From NCBI GenBank assembly GCA_038380435.1, contig JAWZYU010000122.1:62001-126000 (forward strand): 64,000 nt of DNA, in the 5' to 3' direction. A program made the translations under genes and the position numbers. This DNA comes from Ryuthela nishihirai (taxonomy: Eukaryota > Arthropoda > Arachnida > Araneae > Heptathelidae). Within the stretch, counting starts at the first letter, position 1, and every line of letters begins with the position of its first letter. The notes under the pieces are model-generated. The model saw only the letters and a program-made list of their open reading frames with translations, did not search any database and was not told the DNA's origin. Positions 37,025 through 48,236 of the stretch are shown in pieces.

Positions 37025-39043
37025 TTAGTAGAAATGTGAGTGAGGAGAGGTGAAATATGGATCCATCGATGCCTCAGTGAACTGATTTTCGTTCGTGAAA
37101 TCAGTATTATCATCAATCAGTATTATTCTATTAAGCACAATCATGGAAAGAACCTTACCTGGAACAGAGAGTAGACTGATACCCCAATAGTTATCACAAG
37201 AACTGCGATCACCTTTTTTGAAAATAGGGATAACAATAGCTCTGGTAAAATCCTTAGGAACCATGCCTTTATCAAAAAAGATATTCAGAATTTCAGTCAC
37301 CCAAGTGGTAACCGAAACATTCCCAACTCTACGCATTTCGGTAGTAATTTCATCTACCCCTGGAGATTTATGTAGTTTAAGTTTAGAAACAGCCAAAATA
37401 ACTTCAGATTGTGTTATAGGGCCAACATTAAAGCCACCAATGTATCTATCATCATTGCAAACAATGGGAGTAGAACTAACTACATTGTTTAGAACATCAC
37501 TGAAATGCTCAGCTCACCTAGCCATGACAGAATCCTCCCCTTCTATAACCTTACCTTGTTTATCCTTCAATCCTTGTATGCCTGTCCGTTTTCTATCACA
37601 CAAAACATTAACTATCTGGTACAGCTCTCTGCTGTTGTGCTGTCTAACTGCTTCCTCGGCTTTGTCAGCCAAACCATCAAGCCAAAGATTCTTATCAGCA
37701 GCTGACTGAAAAGCAGCTGACTTTTACACGTTTATTAAGTTCTCTGTAATGCTTTCTATTAGGACTAGTAGGGTATTGATTAGACATTCCTGCAGTTCTT
37801 TGTTTCCGAAATAAGCTCAAGTGCCTTATCACTGAGATAATTCTGTCTCTTCTGCTTCTTTTTTTCCTAAAAGAGTACTGTTAAAGTCCAAAAAACCTCT
37901 TCAAAATGATCCCATTCTTCCTCAACTTCAGTAGTAAGCAAAGCATGACTGTCATAATGACTAAGTAACCTATCATGGTAAGCTTTGGCTATAACTGGAT
38001 CTTTCAGAGCTTCAGTATTAAAAGTAAATTTTTTAACCCTAGCACGATACTTTTTAAGTTTAAGTTGCAACACACTTTTAACAAGGTAATGGTCAGATCC
38101 AATTTCAGCTCCCCTATATGCCCTGGTATTCCTAACAGAACTAGCCCATTTGCTGTTAATTAATATGTAATCAATCATATTCTTATGCAGCCCATCAGGT
38201 GAAACCCATGTGTACTTATGTATGTCGCGGTGTTTGTAATAAGTGTTAGTTATTCTGAATCCATTGAGTTTACTTACCTGTAGGAGACGTTGCCCATTGC
38301 CATTGCAGCTACCAATACCAAAAGGGTCTGTTACTCCTCTCCAAAGGTCAGTGTCAGTACCAACTTTGGCATTGAAGTCACCAAGAACAAGGGTAATATC
38401 TCCTTTCTAGACAGAATTCAAAATATCCTGAAGTTGTCCTTAAAACCTATCCTTCTTCATCCTCATCAGCATTCTCAGTGGGGGCATAACAGCAGGTAAC
38501 ATTCAAGTCTGTAACGCTTGTTTGAAATTTTGTTGTAAGAAACCTTTCATTAATGCACTCATATCCGAGAAGAGCATCACTAGCGTGTCTGCTGAGAAGC
38601 AGACCCACACCTTGGTGATGCTTATTGTCGTCCCTCCCTGAAAAGAGAAATTTAAGATTATTTTTAGGAATCTGACCTTTATCTGTCCATCTGGTCTCTT
38701 GCAAGAAGAGAATATCTAAATTATAATGGTGGAATTATTGTGCGAGGACATCAAGAGAAAGAGCTCTGTGCAGAGTCCTCACATTCCAACTACCTACAGA
38801 GAGAAAATGGTTAGTGGGATGTTTAAAGAAACTATGTTTATTGAGAGAGAGAATGCCAACAATATCAAACAACCCCCCTAATCGCAGGCATGGGGCAAAG
38901 ACCCGTTCCCCCACCAGTAAAGACTGAAGCCATCTGCACTGGAAGACTTCCTCCAATGTAGAATTTGACGATGCTAATAGTAGTAAAGAGTTCAGGTGCC
39001 TGCGATGACTTCTCCTCAGGATTATCCACCAGCTGATAAACAT
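37025..39043 (-). pseudogene. RTE-like LINE fragment (endonuclease plus start of RT), left copy
   Basis: Read on the - strand, the frames give an AP-endonuclease-like domain (SVGSWNVRTLHRA, LQETRWTD, GDFNAKAGTD, IDYILINSKW, GSDHYLV). The first third of a reverse transcriptase follows (KLHKSPGVDEITTEM, AIVIPIFKKGD, GISLLSVPGK). It stops just before the conserved region that would follow in an RTE-type RT, at about 37,060. The catalytic FADD-type motif is missing. Frames are broken by stops and indels, many shared with the right copy at 40985-42992. A 5' leader extends to about 39,420. Confidence 0.82.
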
Positions 39044-39420
39044 ATCATGTGAATCTATTCACTTGGAGCTGTCAACCCACAAACAAACAAAAAACACAGC
39101 GGAAGATTTTCCCTCCAGAGAAGCCCACCAGTGCAGCAAAATCAGGATCCATAATCAAGCTCAGAGCCATATATCTGTCCAGTCCAGTGGGTTTATATGG
39201 TCAGCACCAGGACCCTGTGTGGTTGACCACTCCTCAGCAGGGTAGAAAAAAAAAAGAAAAGTAGCCATAGTTGTCCAGATCAGTAGGCCACACTAATCTG
39301 GCAGCCCTCCCCTTCTGTTCACTTCCACAAGAGAGTATCTATTTTGAAAGGTACTAACGGTCTGCACCACGAGAAGGCGGGTAGGACATTAGGTGTTAGG
39401 CCTGGCCGATTCTAGTAGGA

Positions 39421-39985
39421 TACATTTCCGATTACGTAGAAAATGGTCTGTTAGATTAAGCTATCAGATAAAACAGGAAAAAAAAGACAAGTGATGTTTT
39501 TTTACGTGCATTTTTGTTTTTCAGTTCTGCTATTTTCACATTCCGCGTGAAGAAGTTACAGCAGAAAACTCATGCAGAAAAAACTCTCAACCTTGTAATA
39601 AAGATAAAAAAAAAGATCAGTTTTCTCTGATTTCTTTGAACATAAATATATATATACGATTATTGTTGCAATGCTTGAATTATGTTTTCCCAATATAGAG
39701 GTGAATGTTGTTTACGAAATTGCAATGTCGACAGCCAGCGTTGTTATTTAGTGGTGAAAATGACCTACTTTTGAGCCCGCATGCATGTGTCTTTCACATT
39801 ATTGTCCTCTCTAGCGTTTGTACACACGTGGGTAAGCAGCTGCTTAAGGGATAGTTTGTTTAACATGATCTCTTTTTAAATGGAAGAAGGTATTCCCCGA
39901 CACAAAGGACAGAGATAACCTATAAGTTTTAGGTAGATTTCCCTGCTTTCTCATACAATATACAAACACTTTCGCAAAGACATGC
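39421..39985. other. Innermost left palindrome arm, no gene
   Basis: Sequence next to the palindrome centre with no recognisable gene or element. It is mirrored at 40041-40610. Frames near the centre occur in both arms only because they are mirror images. Confidence 0.6.
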
Positions 39986-40040
39986 ACACTGGACATGTGG
40001 CAAAGACATGCCACATGTCCCTGATTACTAAGACCAGTGG
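39986..40040. other. Centre of the giant palindrome, with its own hairpin
   Basis: The perfectly matched arms end at GCAAAGACATGC (to 39985) and GCATGTCTTTGC (from 40041). Pairing continues with one mismatch to 39992 and 40034. Between them, GGACATGTGGC (39991-40001) pairs with GCCACATGTCC (40010-40020) around an 8-nt loop. That loop repeats the AAAGACAT of the arm. The true unpaired spacer is therefore only about 40 bp. Confidence 0.9.
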
Positions 40041-40984
40041 GCATGTCTTTGCGAAAGTGTTTGTATATTGTATGAGAAAGCAGGGAAATCTACCTAAAAC
40101 TTATAGGTTATCTCTGTCCTTTGTGTCGGGGAATACCTTCTTCCATTTAAAAAGAGATCATGTTAAACAAACTATCCCTTAAGCAGCTGCTTACCCAAGT
40201 GTGTACAAACGCTAGAGAGGACAATAATATGAAAGACACATGCATGCGGGCTCAAAAGTAGGTCATTTTCACCACTAAATAACAACGCTGGCTGTCGACA
40301 TTGCAATTTCGTAAACAACATTCACCTCTATATTGGGAAAACATAATTCAAGCATTGCAACAATAATCGTATTTATATATTTATGTTCAAAGAAATCAGA
40401 GAAAACGGATCTTTTTTTTTATCTTTATTACAAGGTTGAGAGTGTTTTCTGCGTGAGTTTTCTGCTGTAACTTCTTCACGCGGAATGTGAAAAGAGCAGA
40501 ACTGAAAAACAAAAATGCACGTAAAAAAACATCACTTGTCTTTTTTTTCCTGTTTTATCCGATAGCTTAATCTAACAGACGACATTTTCTACGTAATCGG
40601 AAATGTATCCTACTAGAATCGGCCAGGCCTAGCACCTAATGTCCTACCCGCCTTCTCGTGGTGCAGACCGTTAGTACCTTTCAAAACAGATACTCTCTTG
40701 TGGAAGTGAACGGAAGGGGAGGGCTGCCAGATTAGTGTGGCCTACTGATCTGGACAACTATGGCAACTTTTCTTTTTTTTTTCTACCCTGCTGAGGAGTG
40801 GTCAACCACACAGGGTCCTGGTGCTGACCATATAAACCCACTGGACTGGACAGATATATGGCTCTGAGCTTGATTATGGATCCTGATTTTGCTGCACTGG
40901 GGGGCTTCTCTGGAGGGAAAATCTTCCGCTGTGTTTTTTGTTTGTTTGTGGGTTGACAGCTCCAAGTGAATAGATTCACATGAT

Positions 40985-42992
40985 ATGTTTATCAGCTGGT
41001 GGATAATCCTGAGGAGAAGTCATCACAGGCACCTGAACTCTTTACTACTATTAGCATCGTCAAATTCTACATTGGAGGAAGTCTTCCAGTGCAGATGGCT
41101 TCAGTCTTTAGTGGTGGGGGAACGGGTCTTTGCCCCATGCCTGCGATTAGGGGGGTTGTTTGATATTGTCGGCATTCTCTCTCTCAATAAATATAGTTTG
41201 TTTAAACATCCCACTAACCATTTTCTCTCTGTAGGTAGTTGGAATGTGAGGATTCTGCACAGAGCTTTTTCTCTTGATGTCCCCGCACAATAATTCCACC
41301 ATTATAATTTAGATATTCTCTTCTTGCAAGAGACCAGATGGACAGATAAAGGTCAGATTCCTAAAAATAATCTTAAATTTCTCTTTTCAGGGAGGGACGA
41401 CAATAAGCATCACCAAGGTGTGGGTCTGCTTCTCAGCAGACACGCTAGTGATGCTCTTCTCGGATATGAGTGCATTAATGAAAGGTTTCTTACAACAAAA
41501 TTTCAAACAAGCGTTACAGACTTGAATGTTACCTGCTGTTATGCCCCCACTGAGAATGCTGATGAGGATGAAGAAGGATAGGTTTTATGGACAACTTCAG
41601 GATATTTTGAATTCTGTCAAAAAAGAGATATTACCCTTGTTCTTGGTGACTTCAATGCCAAAGCTGGTACTGACACTGACCTTTGGAGAGGAGTAACAGA
41701 CCCTTTTGGTATTGGTAGCTGCAATGGCAATGGGCAACGTCTCCTACAGGTAAGTAAACTCAATGGATTCAGAATAACTAACACTTATTACAAACACCGC
41801 GACATACATAAGTACACATGGGTTTCACCTGATGGGCTGCATAAGAATATGATTGATTACATATTAATTAACAGCAAATGGGCTAGTTCTGTTAGGAATA
41901 CCAGGGCATATAGGGGAGCTGAAATTGGATCTGACCATTACCTTGTTAAAAGTGTGTTGCAACTTAAACTTAAAAAGTATTGTGCTAGGGTTAAAAAATT
42001 TACTTTTAATACTGAAGCTCTGAAAGATCCAGTTATAGCCAAAGCTTACCATGATAGGTTACTTAGTCATTATGACAGTCATGCTTTGCTTACTACTGAA
42101 GTTGAGGAAGAATGGGATCATTTTAAAGAGGTTTTTTGGACTTTAACAGTACTCTTTTAGGAAAAAAAGAAGCAGAAGAGACAGAATTATCTCAGTGATA
42201 AGGCACTTGAGCTTATTTCGGAAACAAAGAACTGCAGGAATGTCTAATCAATACCCTACTAGTCCTAATAGAAAGCATTACAGAGAACATAATAAACGTG
42301 TAAAAGATCAGTCAGCTGCTGATAAGAATCTTTGGCTTGATGGTTTGGCTGACAAAGCCGAGGAAGCAGTTAGACAGCACAAGAGCAGAGAGCTGTACCA
42401 GATAGTTAATGTTCTGTGTGGTAGAAAACGGACAGGCATACAAGGATTGAAGGATAAACAAGGTAAGGTTATAGAAGGGGAGGATTCTGTAATGGCTAGG
42501 TGAGCTGAGCATTTCAGTGATGTTCTAAACAATGTAGTTAGTTCTACTCCCATTGTTTGCAATGATGATAGATACATTGGTGGCTTTAATGTTGGCCCTA
42601 TAACACAATCTGAAGTTATTTTGGCTGTTTCTAAACTTAAACTACATAAATCTCCAGGGGTAGATGAAATTACTACCGAAATGCTTAGAGTTGGGAATGT
42701 TTCGGTTACCACTTGGATGACTGAAATTCTGAATATCTTTTTTGATAAAGGCATGGTTCCTAAGGATTTTACCAGAGCTATTGTTATCCCTATTTTCAAA
42801 AAAGGTGATCGCAGTTCTTATGATAACTATTGGGGTATCAGTCTACTCTCTGTTCCAGGTAAGGTTCTTTCCATGATTGTGCTTAATAGAATAATACTGA
42901 TTGATGATAATACTGATTTCACGAACGAAAATCAGTTCACTGAGGCATCGATGGATCCATATTTCACCTCTCCTCACTCACATTTCTACTAA
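40985..42992 (+). pseudogene. RTE-like LINE fragment (endonuclease plus start of RT), right copy
   Basis: Mirror of 37025-39043, here on the + strand. Frames with domain content are at 40985-41293 (SVGSWNVRILHRA), 41324-41581 (LQETRWTD) and 41849-42160 (IDYILINSKW, GSDHYLV). Two more follow at 42195-42503 (the linker) and 42621-42992 (KSPGVDEITTEML, PIFKKGD). The RT breaks off after FTNENQ near 42935, before its catalytic half. A leader of about 370 bp precedes the coding part (from about 40,610). The element could not mobilise itself. Confidence 0.82.
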
Positions 42993-43501
42993 GGTCAATG
43001 GACGCAAAAAAAGTTGAACTTCTGCTGATTTCCCGTCACTTTCCCTGATTCGAAATGCCTCTAATGTTGCATTCCGTTCTGCTGCAATCACCGATTTATT
43101 ATTTTTCAGATCGGGGTCTGCAGAGAGGAGTTAAGACGAGCAAAGCGATTAGAAGACTTTGCAGAAAATAAAATGGATTTAACTTCAATGATTCTTGCAC
43201 CACCAAGATAATAATATTGGTGTAGATTTCTCCCTGGGTGGGAATGCTTGGTGACCGAGCGTGAATGCGAAATAAATAAGCAAACAGTAAATGAACTGAT
43301 TTGATAACTAAGGCAATAAAGAATTACATGAATCATAAACAATTTCTTAACTAGTCACAAAACACCGTTATGCTATCCTTCAGCATAAAGTAATCCTAAT
43401 AATCACAATTAACAGAATATTTTTTAAACCAAGCATATTTTTCCGCGATACGGATGAATTGCTATTTTACTTGCAACCATGACCTTTCGTACCAGTTAAA
43501 T
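42993..43501. other. Unassigned palindrome-arm DNA, right
   Basis: Mirror of 36527-37024. No gene or repeat is recognised. Confidence 0.5.
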
Positions 43502-43855
43502 AGGAGGTGGCTCATTCAGTAGCGCGCCAGGCTCGTAATCTACAGTTCCCAGGTTCGAGTCCCAGCTGGATCAGCGTTGAGATTTATGTCAACAAAACTC
43601 CTCACTAGGTCAGGGATTGCAGAGACCGTCGGATGGGACGTTGAGCCGTGGCCCCGTGTGCGGGAGAGCCACACTCTGTGCACGTTAAAGAACCCGCTTG
43701 ATGGCCTTAACGGAAGACTACCATCGGTCTCTTAATAGTTGTTACTCTGGGTCCCTCCCCCAACCTTCTCTCAGCCTTGGGTGTCCTTGTGACATGATTA
43801 TTTAGCACATTGTGCGCAAAAAATTGCTGCTCAGAGATAAAACCCAACTAGTTAA
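43502..43855 (+). mobile_element. tRNA-Thr-derived SINE, right palindrome copy
   Basis: Head with A-box-like TGGCTCATTCAG near 43508, loop CTCGTAA, and B box GGTTCGAGTCC at 43552-43562. The body has GGATGGGACGTTGAGCC and GCACGTTAAAGAACCC. The tail runs to GAGATAAAACCCAA. The anticodon position reads CGT (threonine). RNA polymerase III internal promoter elements are visible, but as a SINE it would depend on a LINE for mobility. Confidence 0.85.
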
Positions 43856-44445
43856 ACATCTATAACTTTTCACCGCCCTTATATAAGTTACACATGCATA
43901 AGTTATTTTCGTGAGCATTACCTTCAAAGCTTTGTTATACATATTTTTATAGTATACAAAAGAAATAAATTATTATTATTATAACAAAAATTTCAACTTT
44001 TTATTGTAATTGCAAAGGAAAACAGAAAATTTTTTGGTTATAAATTTAATCTTTTAATTGTTTGTTCGTATGAGATCCTTCAGCATGTTAAAAATTTCTC
44101 TGTTTTATTTCTAAATGGCTCTGGGAGCGTATAAAGATGTTGCTCACGATTTCCATTTCTTATGAATTATTTACAGTATTACGAAATAACATTAAAATTG
44201 CAATACGATCTTCAATATATTATTTTAAACTTCACAGCCGAATTATAAACACAGAGTATCAAAAATTGGTTGAGAGGCATTTTTATTTGTAGATATGTCT
44301 TAGGATGTGTAAAAATGATTTTTTTATCTTAACTGGGCAAAGTAATTATATAAATATTTCTATTATCAAATGATTGAATAATTTCGATCTTGGCTCGTAA
44401 CTTTGTGGCCCGATTCATTTCCATCCGGCAAACATCGTAAAAGAG
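43856..44445. other. Unassigned palindrome-arm DNA, right
   Basis: Mirror of 35573-36171. AT-rich, with no gene. Confidence 0.5.
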
Positions 44446-44753
44446 TTACGTCCAGCAACTTACTTACTAATCACATCTCAATTTGAATATTCTCACTACA
44501 CTTTAGTTCTGTAGTGAACTCATTCAGTCAGCTTTTTATAACTGGTGTCAATTTTTAAAATGCTAATTTAAAATTTTATTTTTCCACCAAGCATGAAAAT
44601 TAAGTCTTCTAAAAGTTTCTCCAAAATATATTATACATGTTAATCTGCTTGATATATGATATAAGTAATTTGTAACATTTTAATTTATTCTTATAGTTTT
44701 CAGGCTCTAAAATACTTTTGAAATTACAGTTTGTGATGTTCATTTTTTTTAAT

Positions 44754-44937
44754 GCATTATATTTAGTGACCAGATTTTAACATTGGTAAAGCGGGACACC
44801 ATGAGCGGTCACCATTGGTAAGCGGGACACCATATTTTATTGTTAGTTTATAAATTAAATTAATTTGATTGTTATAAAGTAACTATATTTTAAAAATTAT
44901 TTTAATTTTAATATTATATTTCTTTCTAAATAATAAC

Positions 44938-44970
<33 letters not shown>

Positions 44971-45918
44971 CAAGCAGCCATGGGCTACGGAGGTCCTACC
45001 AGACCATGCAATTTAGTTCTCCAAGCAAGTCTATCCTGAGCTACATCTACTGCATCTGGCCACTGCACACCAATTCTAACAAGGTCCTGTTTGACATTGT
45101 CTGCCCACCGCATCCTAGGTCTCCCCTTCTTTCTGAGGCCTTTAGGCACACTGTTCATAACCGTATTTGCCAATCTATAATTATTCATACGGGCAACATG
45201 GCCAAACCAACGGAGTCTCTCTCTGCACAATATGCTGCTTAAAGGAGGTTGCAAACTCCTTTGCCTAATCTCATCGTTAGTTACAAAGTTGAACCACCTA
45301 ATGCCCAAGATACTGCGTAGGCATCTGGAATCAAAAGCATCTAGTTTCCTGTTATCTTGTTTACAAAGTGTCCAAGTTTCACTACCATAACTAACCCTAG
45401 AAAGAACCAAACTATTATACAGTCTAATTTTAGTCTTTAGGTGTATACGCCTATTTCTCCACACTCTCCATAGGTTCTTAAAAGTCACTTGTTTAACTAG
45501 CACGCAGTACGGTGTGTATCGTCTGAGAGACAGTTACAAAATGTTTTCGTCGTTGCCAATACCAAAAAATGCCATTGTTCATTAAGTCTAAACAATGGTG
45601 GTGGAATTCTAACAACTGATCAACAATGCGAACTTTGATAAGCAGTTCTCGATAATCAGTTCTCAACAATTATTTGTTATTATTAAAGTTTAACATTATA
45701 AAATTAACAAAAATAATATAAAACTCATTCCTGGCGAAATAGTCACATGGCCGCCGAAAACCGTATATTCCCTTCCCGTTCTCCCACCGTTCCCTAGCTC
45801 GTCGTGCGTTATTTCCAAAAATCGGGACTTTTTAAAAACGCCGCGGGACGCGGGACAAATTGTTAAAAATCGGGACTGTCCCGCCAAAAGCGGGACGTCT
45901 GGTCACTATAGCATTATA
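44754..45918 (-). mobile_element. hAT element in right arm, itself interrupted
   Basis: Mirror of the left-arm hAT with the same 8-bp target duplications (44754-44761 and 45911-45918, reading GCATTATA). Its interior differs: 203 bp corresponding to 34875-35077 are replaced by an RTE 3' fragment at 44941-45483. Both inverted ends are otherwise intact. Confidence 0.88.
44941..45483 (-). mobile_element. RTE-like LINE 3' fragment with (GAT)n tail
   Basis: The - strand frame to a stop near 44985 gives the C-terminal region typical of RTE-like reverse transcriptases: YGSETWTLCKQD, LRSILGIRW, RLRWFGHVARM, KKGRPRMRWADN and VAQDRLAWR. It is followed by a 3' tail of nine or so GAT units (plus-strand ATC run from about 44940), the usual RTE terminus. 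It is strongly 5' truncated and has no target duplication. It may belong to the same family as the central RTE-like fragment, but they do not overlap, so I cannot tell. Confidence 0.85.
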
Positions 45919-46122
45919 GTATTTTTTTCTTTCTTCCTCAAATTTTTTACATACGAACAATGTATGTTCTAGATTTTCATACTCCTTACACATGTCACAT
46001 GCCGGGGAGTCTTTTTTTTTTCATTTTATATAATAAAGCCTTTGAAATTACCGAATTTGTTTTAATTTTTATTATTAAATTAATTTCTTTTTTATTGACA
46101 CCAAAGTTATTAAATTTTGAAG

Positions 46123-46479
46123 TTATTGGTGAGATTCTGTATCTATGAGTATGATTAGCTTCCTATCATACCATGGCTGTGTTTCTATTATAATATTTTT
46201 TTTATTTTGTTTTTTAGTAAGATATAAAAATTGAGGATTATCAAAATTTGGACTGATATTTATTGCTTCTTTAGCTTTTTTGTCTACTATTTCATTATAT
46301 TTTATGCCAACATGACTTGGGATCCATTGTATATAGATAATATTCTTATTGTTTAAATGGTTTTTGGTTAAAATGAGTGCGTAACTGTTTAGACCTGAAA
46401 AGCTGCGCATTTCAGTTGTAAAAAGATAAAAGCGGGGGGGGGGGAGAGAAGGTACGGATTTTTTCTCTAAATCGAACAA
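46123..46479 (-). pseudogene. Chimeric open frame made by the right-arm deletion
   Basis: This 118-codon frame starts in non-coding arm sequence (MFDLEKKSVPS). It runs through the deletion join and continues in frame into the end of the LINE RNase H (WIPSHVG). It exists only in the right arm. I regard it as an accident of the deletion, not a gene. Confidence 0.7.
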
Positions 46480-47860
46480 ATATTTTTATTCGCTTTAGAG
46501 ATGTTTTAAAAAATTCCATGAATAGCTCGTGAGATATGCTCAGATTTAACCATTCTTTGCCATTCGTTTTTCCCTTGCTCTCCTTTTCAAAGGGGTTGCC
46601 ATGTCCCTCCCTAGATAAGGCCCTGCTGCGCATAATGAAAGGGATATACAGTCATTAGAAACTTTCATTTGGTTATACATTTGTTTTCAAATACACAATG
46701 TATAACGAAATGAAAGTTTGGCCAATACAAAAGCATTCACATTGTTTTATTGCAGACAAATGAAATCGAGTGCATCAGTTTTACAAGAATTACGACAGAA
46801 GAGAATAACCTTCACAATAAAGTAGCTTCCTATAAAACTCGCAAATAAGAGAACAATTTCTGATCTTGCACTCTGATCTGAACCTCCATGACTTCAATAT
46901 ATAACTTTCCTTAATGTTAAAGATACCAGCCTTTTTATTACCTATCTTTCTGTTGCTTTTGGCTTTCACATTTGTCGGTTTGTGGATTTCATAAAATGTT
47001 ATTCCACCATATCTTTCGAATGCGATCGAGCAACTCAATAAATTATGTGTCAAATGAAAGCTTGTGACGCGGGGAGTGTCATAGGCTATAAAAATTCCCC
47101 CCTCCGAGGCTTTCTTCCTCTCTGAAAAGGAGAAATGCGAAAATTATTCTTAAGCTATATATACCTCTAGAACGCGAAGGCCGAAAGTAACAAGCTGTAC
47201 GTCGAATGAAAACTTCTGACCCGGAAAATGTCTTAGACTTTGACAAATTCATCCCCATGCATTCTCCCTCCCTAAAAATAGAAAGACAATATGAAAATGA
47301 CGGTTCTTCTATATCTCCTGAACGCGAGTGTCCATAGAATCTTGAGTATCGCGAGTGTCCCTTGAATACTAAGAGCAGTGCATGTGTGTTGTCAGCGCTG
47401 TCGAAATGACAGTTTATTTTACAAATTTTTAGGCGATTTCAGTGACCCCACATAACTTCCCAGAAGTTTTGTCATTGGCCCCAAATAATCCGCATGGGGT
47501 TCTTTTGGGAAATTATTGAAGTCCCGGTTCTTTTGAGAGGTGATTGCTTTAAAAAAAAAAGACGTTAATTTCTAGGAGGCTCGTTCCGGTAACAAGCAAG
47601 CAAGTGAGTTACGATAACTTTGAAAGGAAATTTTATATTTTCATCACTTCTTAATAATTAAGAACGTCACTACATCGTGAAATTATAAGTAATGTTTGAT
47701 AAACCATGAAAATTTAGAGAATTACCAACCTTTTATTATGTGTAATCCCAGAAATGGATTCCCAGAAGGGCTTTCTCCCAGTAACTGAGTGAATTGCTTC
47801 CACGGTGTGTTATAACTCAATTCTGGCGCTGTAATGACTGAGCAACATGAGTGTCTGCGG
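46375..47860. repeat. Non-coding block with degenerate tandem units, right arm
   Basis: Mirror of 29160-30640. It contains the mirrored ~165-bp degenerate units (about 46970-47310) and the mirrored hairpin (about 46660-46720). Confidence 0.5.
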
Positions 47861-47940
47861 AGTCAGGTGATAATGCTTGTTTATCTCCCCGCTTGCTAAA
47901 GATAAGACTCAGACGACACATATATTTTCATTTAAAATTT

Positions 47941-47946
47941 TTTATT
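47941..47946 (-). terminator. Polyadenylation signal of the polymerase B pseudogene (right)
   Basis: AATAAA on the - strand, the mirror of 29053-29058. Confidence 0.5.
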
Positions 47947-48236
47947 GATTTCAAAGTATTGGGTGATACAATGACAATGCATGCACATGTAATGATTTCC
48001 ATTAGTTTACGATTTTATACATTTCACAATGATGCTTTTTCACATTGATTATACTTTACAGCCTGCTTACCAAAAAAAATGCAGGTTAACAGAGGAAATG
48101 GTTTTTACATACAGCTGTCTACATATAATAATGATGACATGTAATATTTTTACATATATAGGGGGGTTATATGCATACATGTGAATAAAATTATCATATT
48201 TTTTTATACATAAGTAGCTAAAACATATTAAAAAAA

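Larger units (their letters stand above)
23800..39992 (+). repeat. Left arm of giant palindrome (~16 kb)
   Basis: This arm is matched in reverse complement by 40034-53218. Paired positions sum to about 77,007 near the outer end (for example 23980 with 53027). They sum to about 80,027 near the centre; the change is explained by indels between the arms. The outermost matched part includes at least two or three units of the 57-bp satellite with the same unit-specific variants in the same order (GAGACCAC, ACGTGGG, AACTCGT). The arm contains the polymerase B pseudogene, a LINE with a hAT inside it, a SINE and an RTE-like fragment. Confidence 0.95.
44459..46371 (-). mobile_element. LINE remnant in right arm (3' part only)
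   Basis: What remains is the end of RNase H (WIPSHVG, then NEIVDKKAKEA), the knuckle region, the C-terminal tail and the 3' end with the TAAG tail. The right-side target duplication (44446-44458) is kept. Everything 5' of the RNase H end was removed by the deletion joined at 46368-46374. The same hAT sits inside, so both insertions predate the palindrome. Confidence 0.85.

Noticed and set aside
39844..40182. Pair of 66-codon frames at the palindrome centre
   Set aside because: They are mirror images of the same sequence with no motif. Their occurrence on both strands is a consequence of the palindrome.
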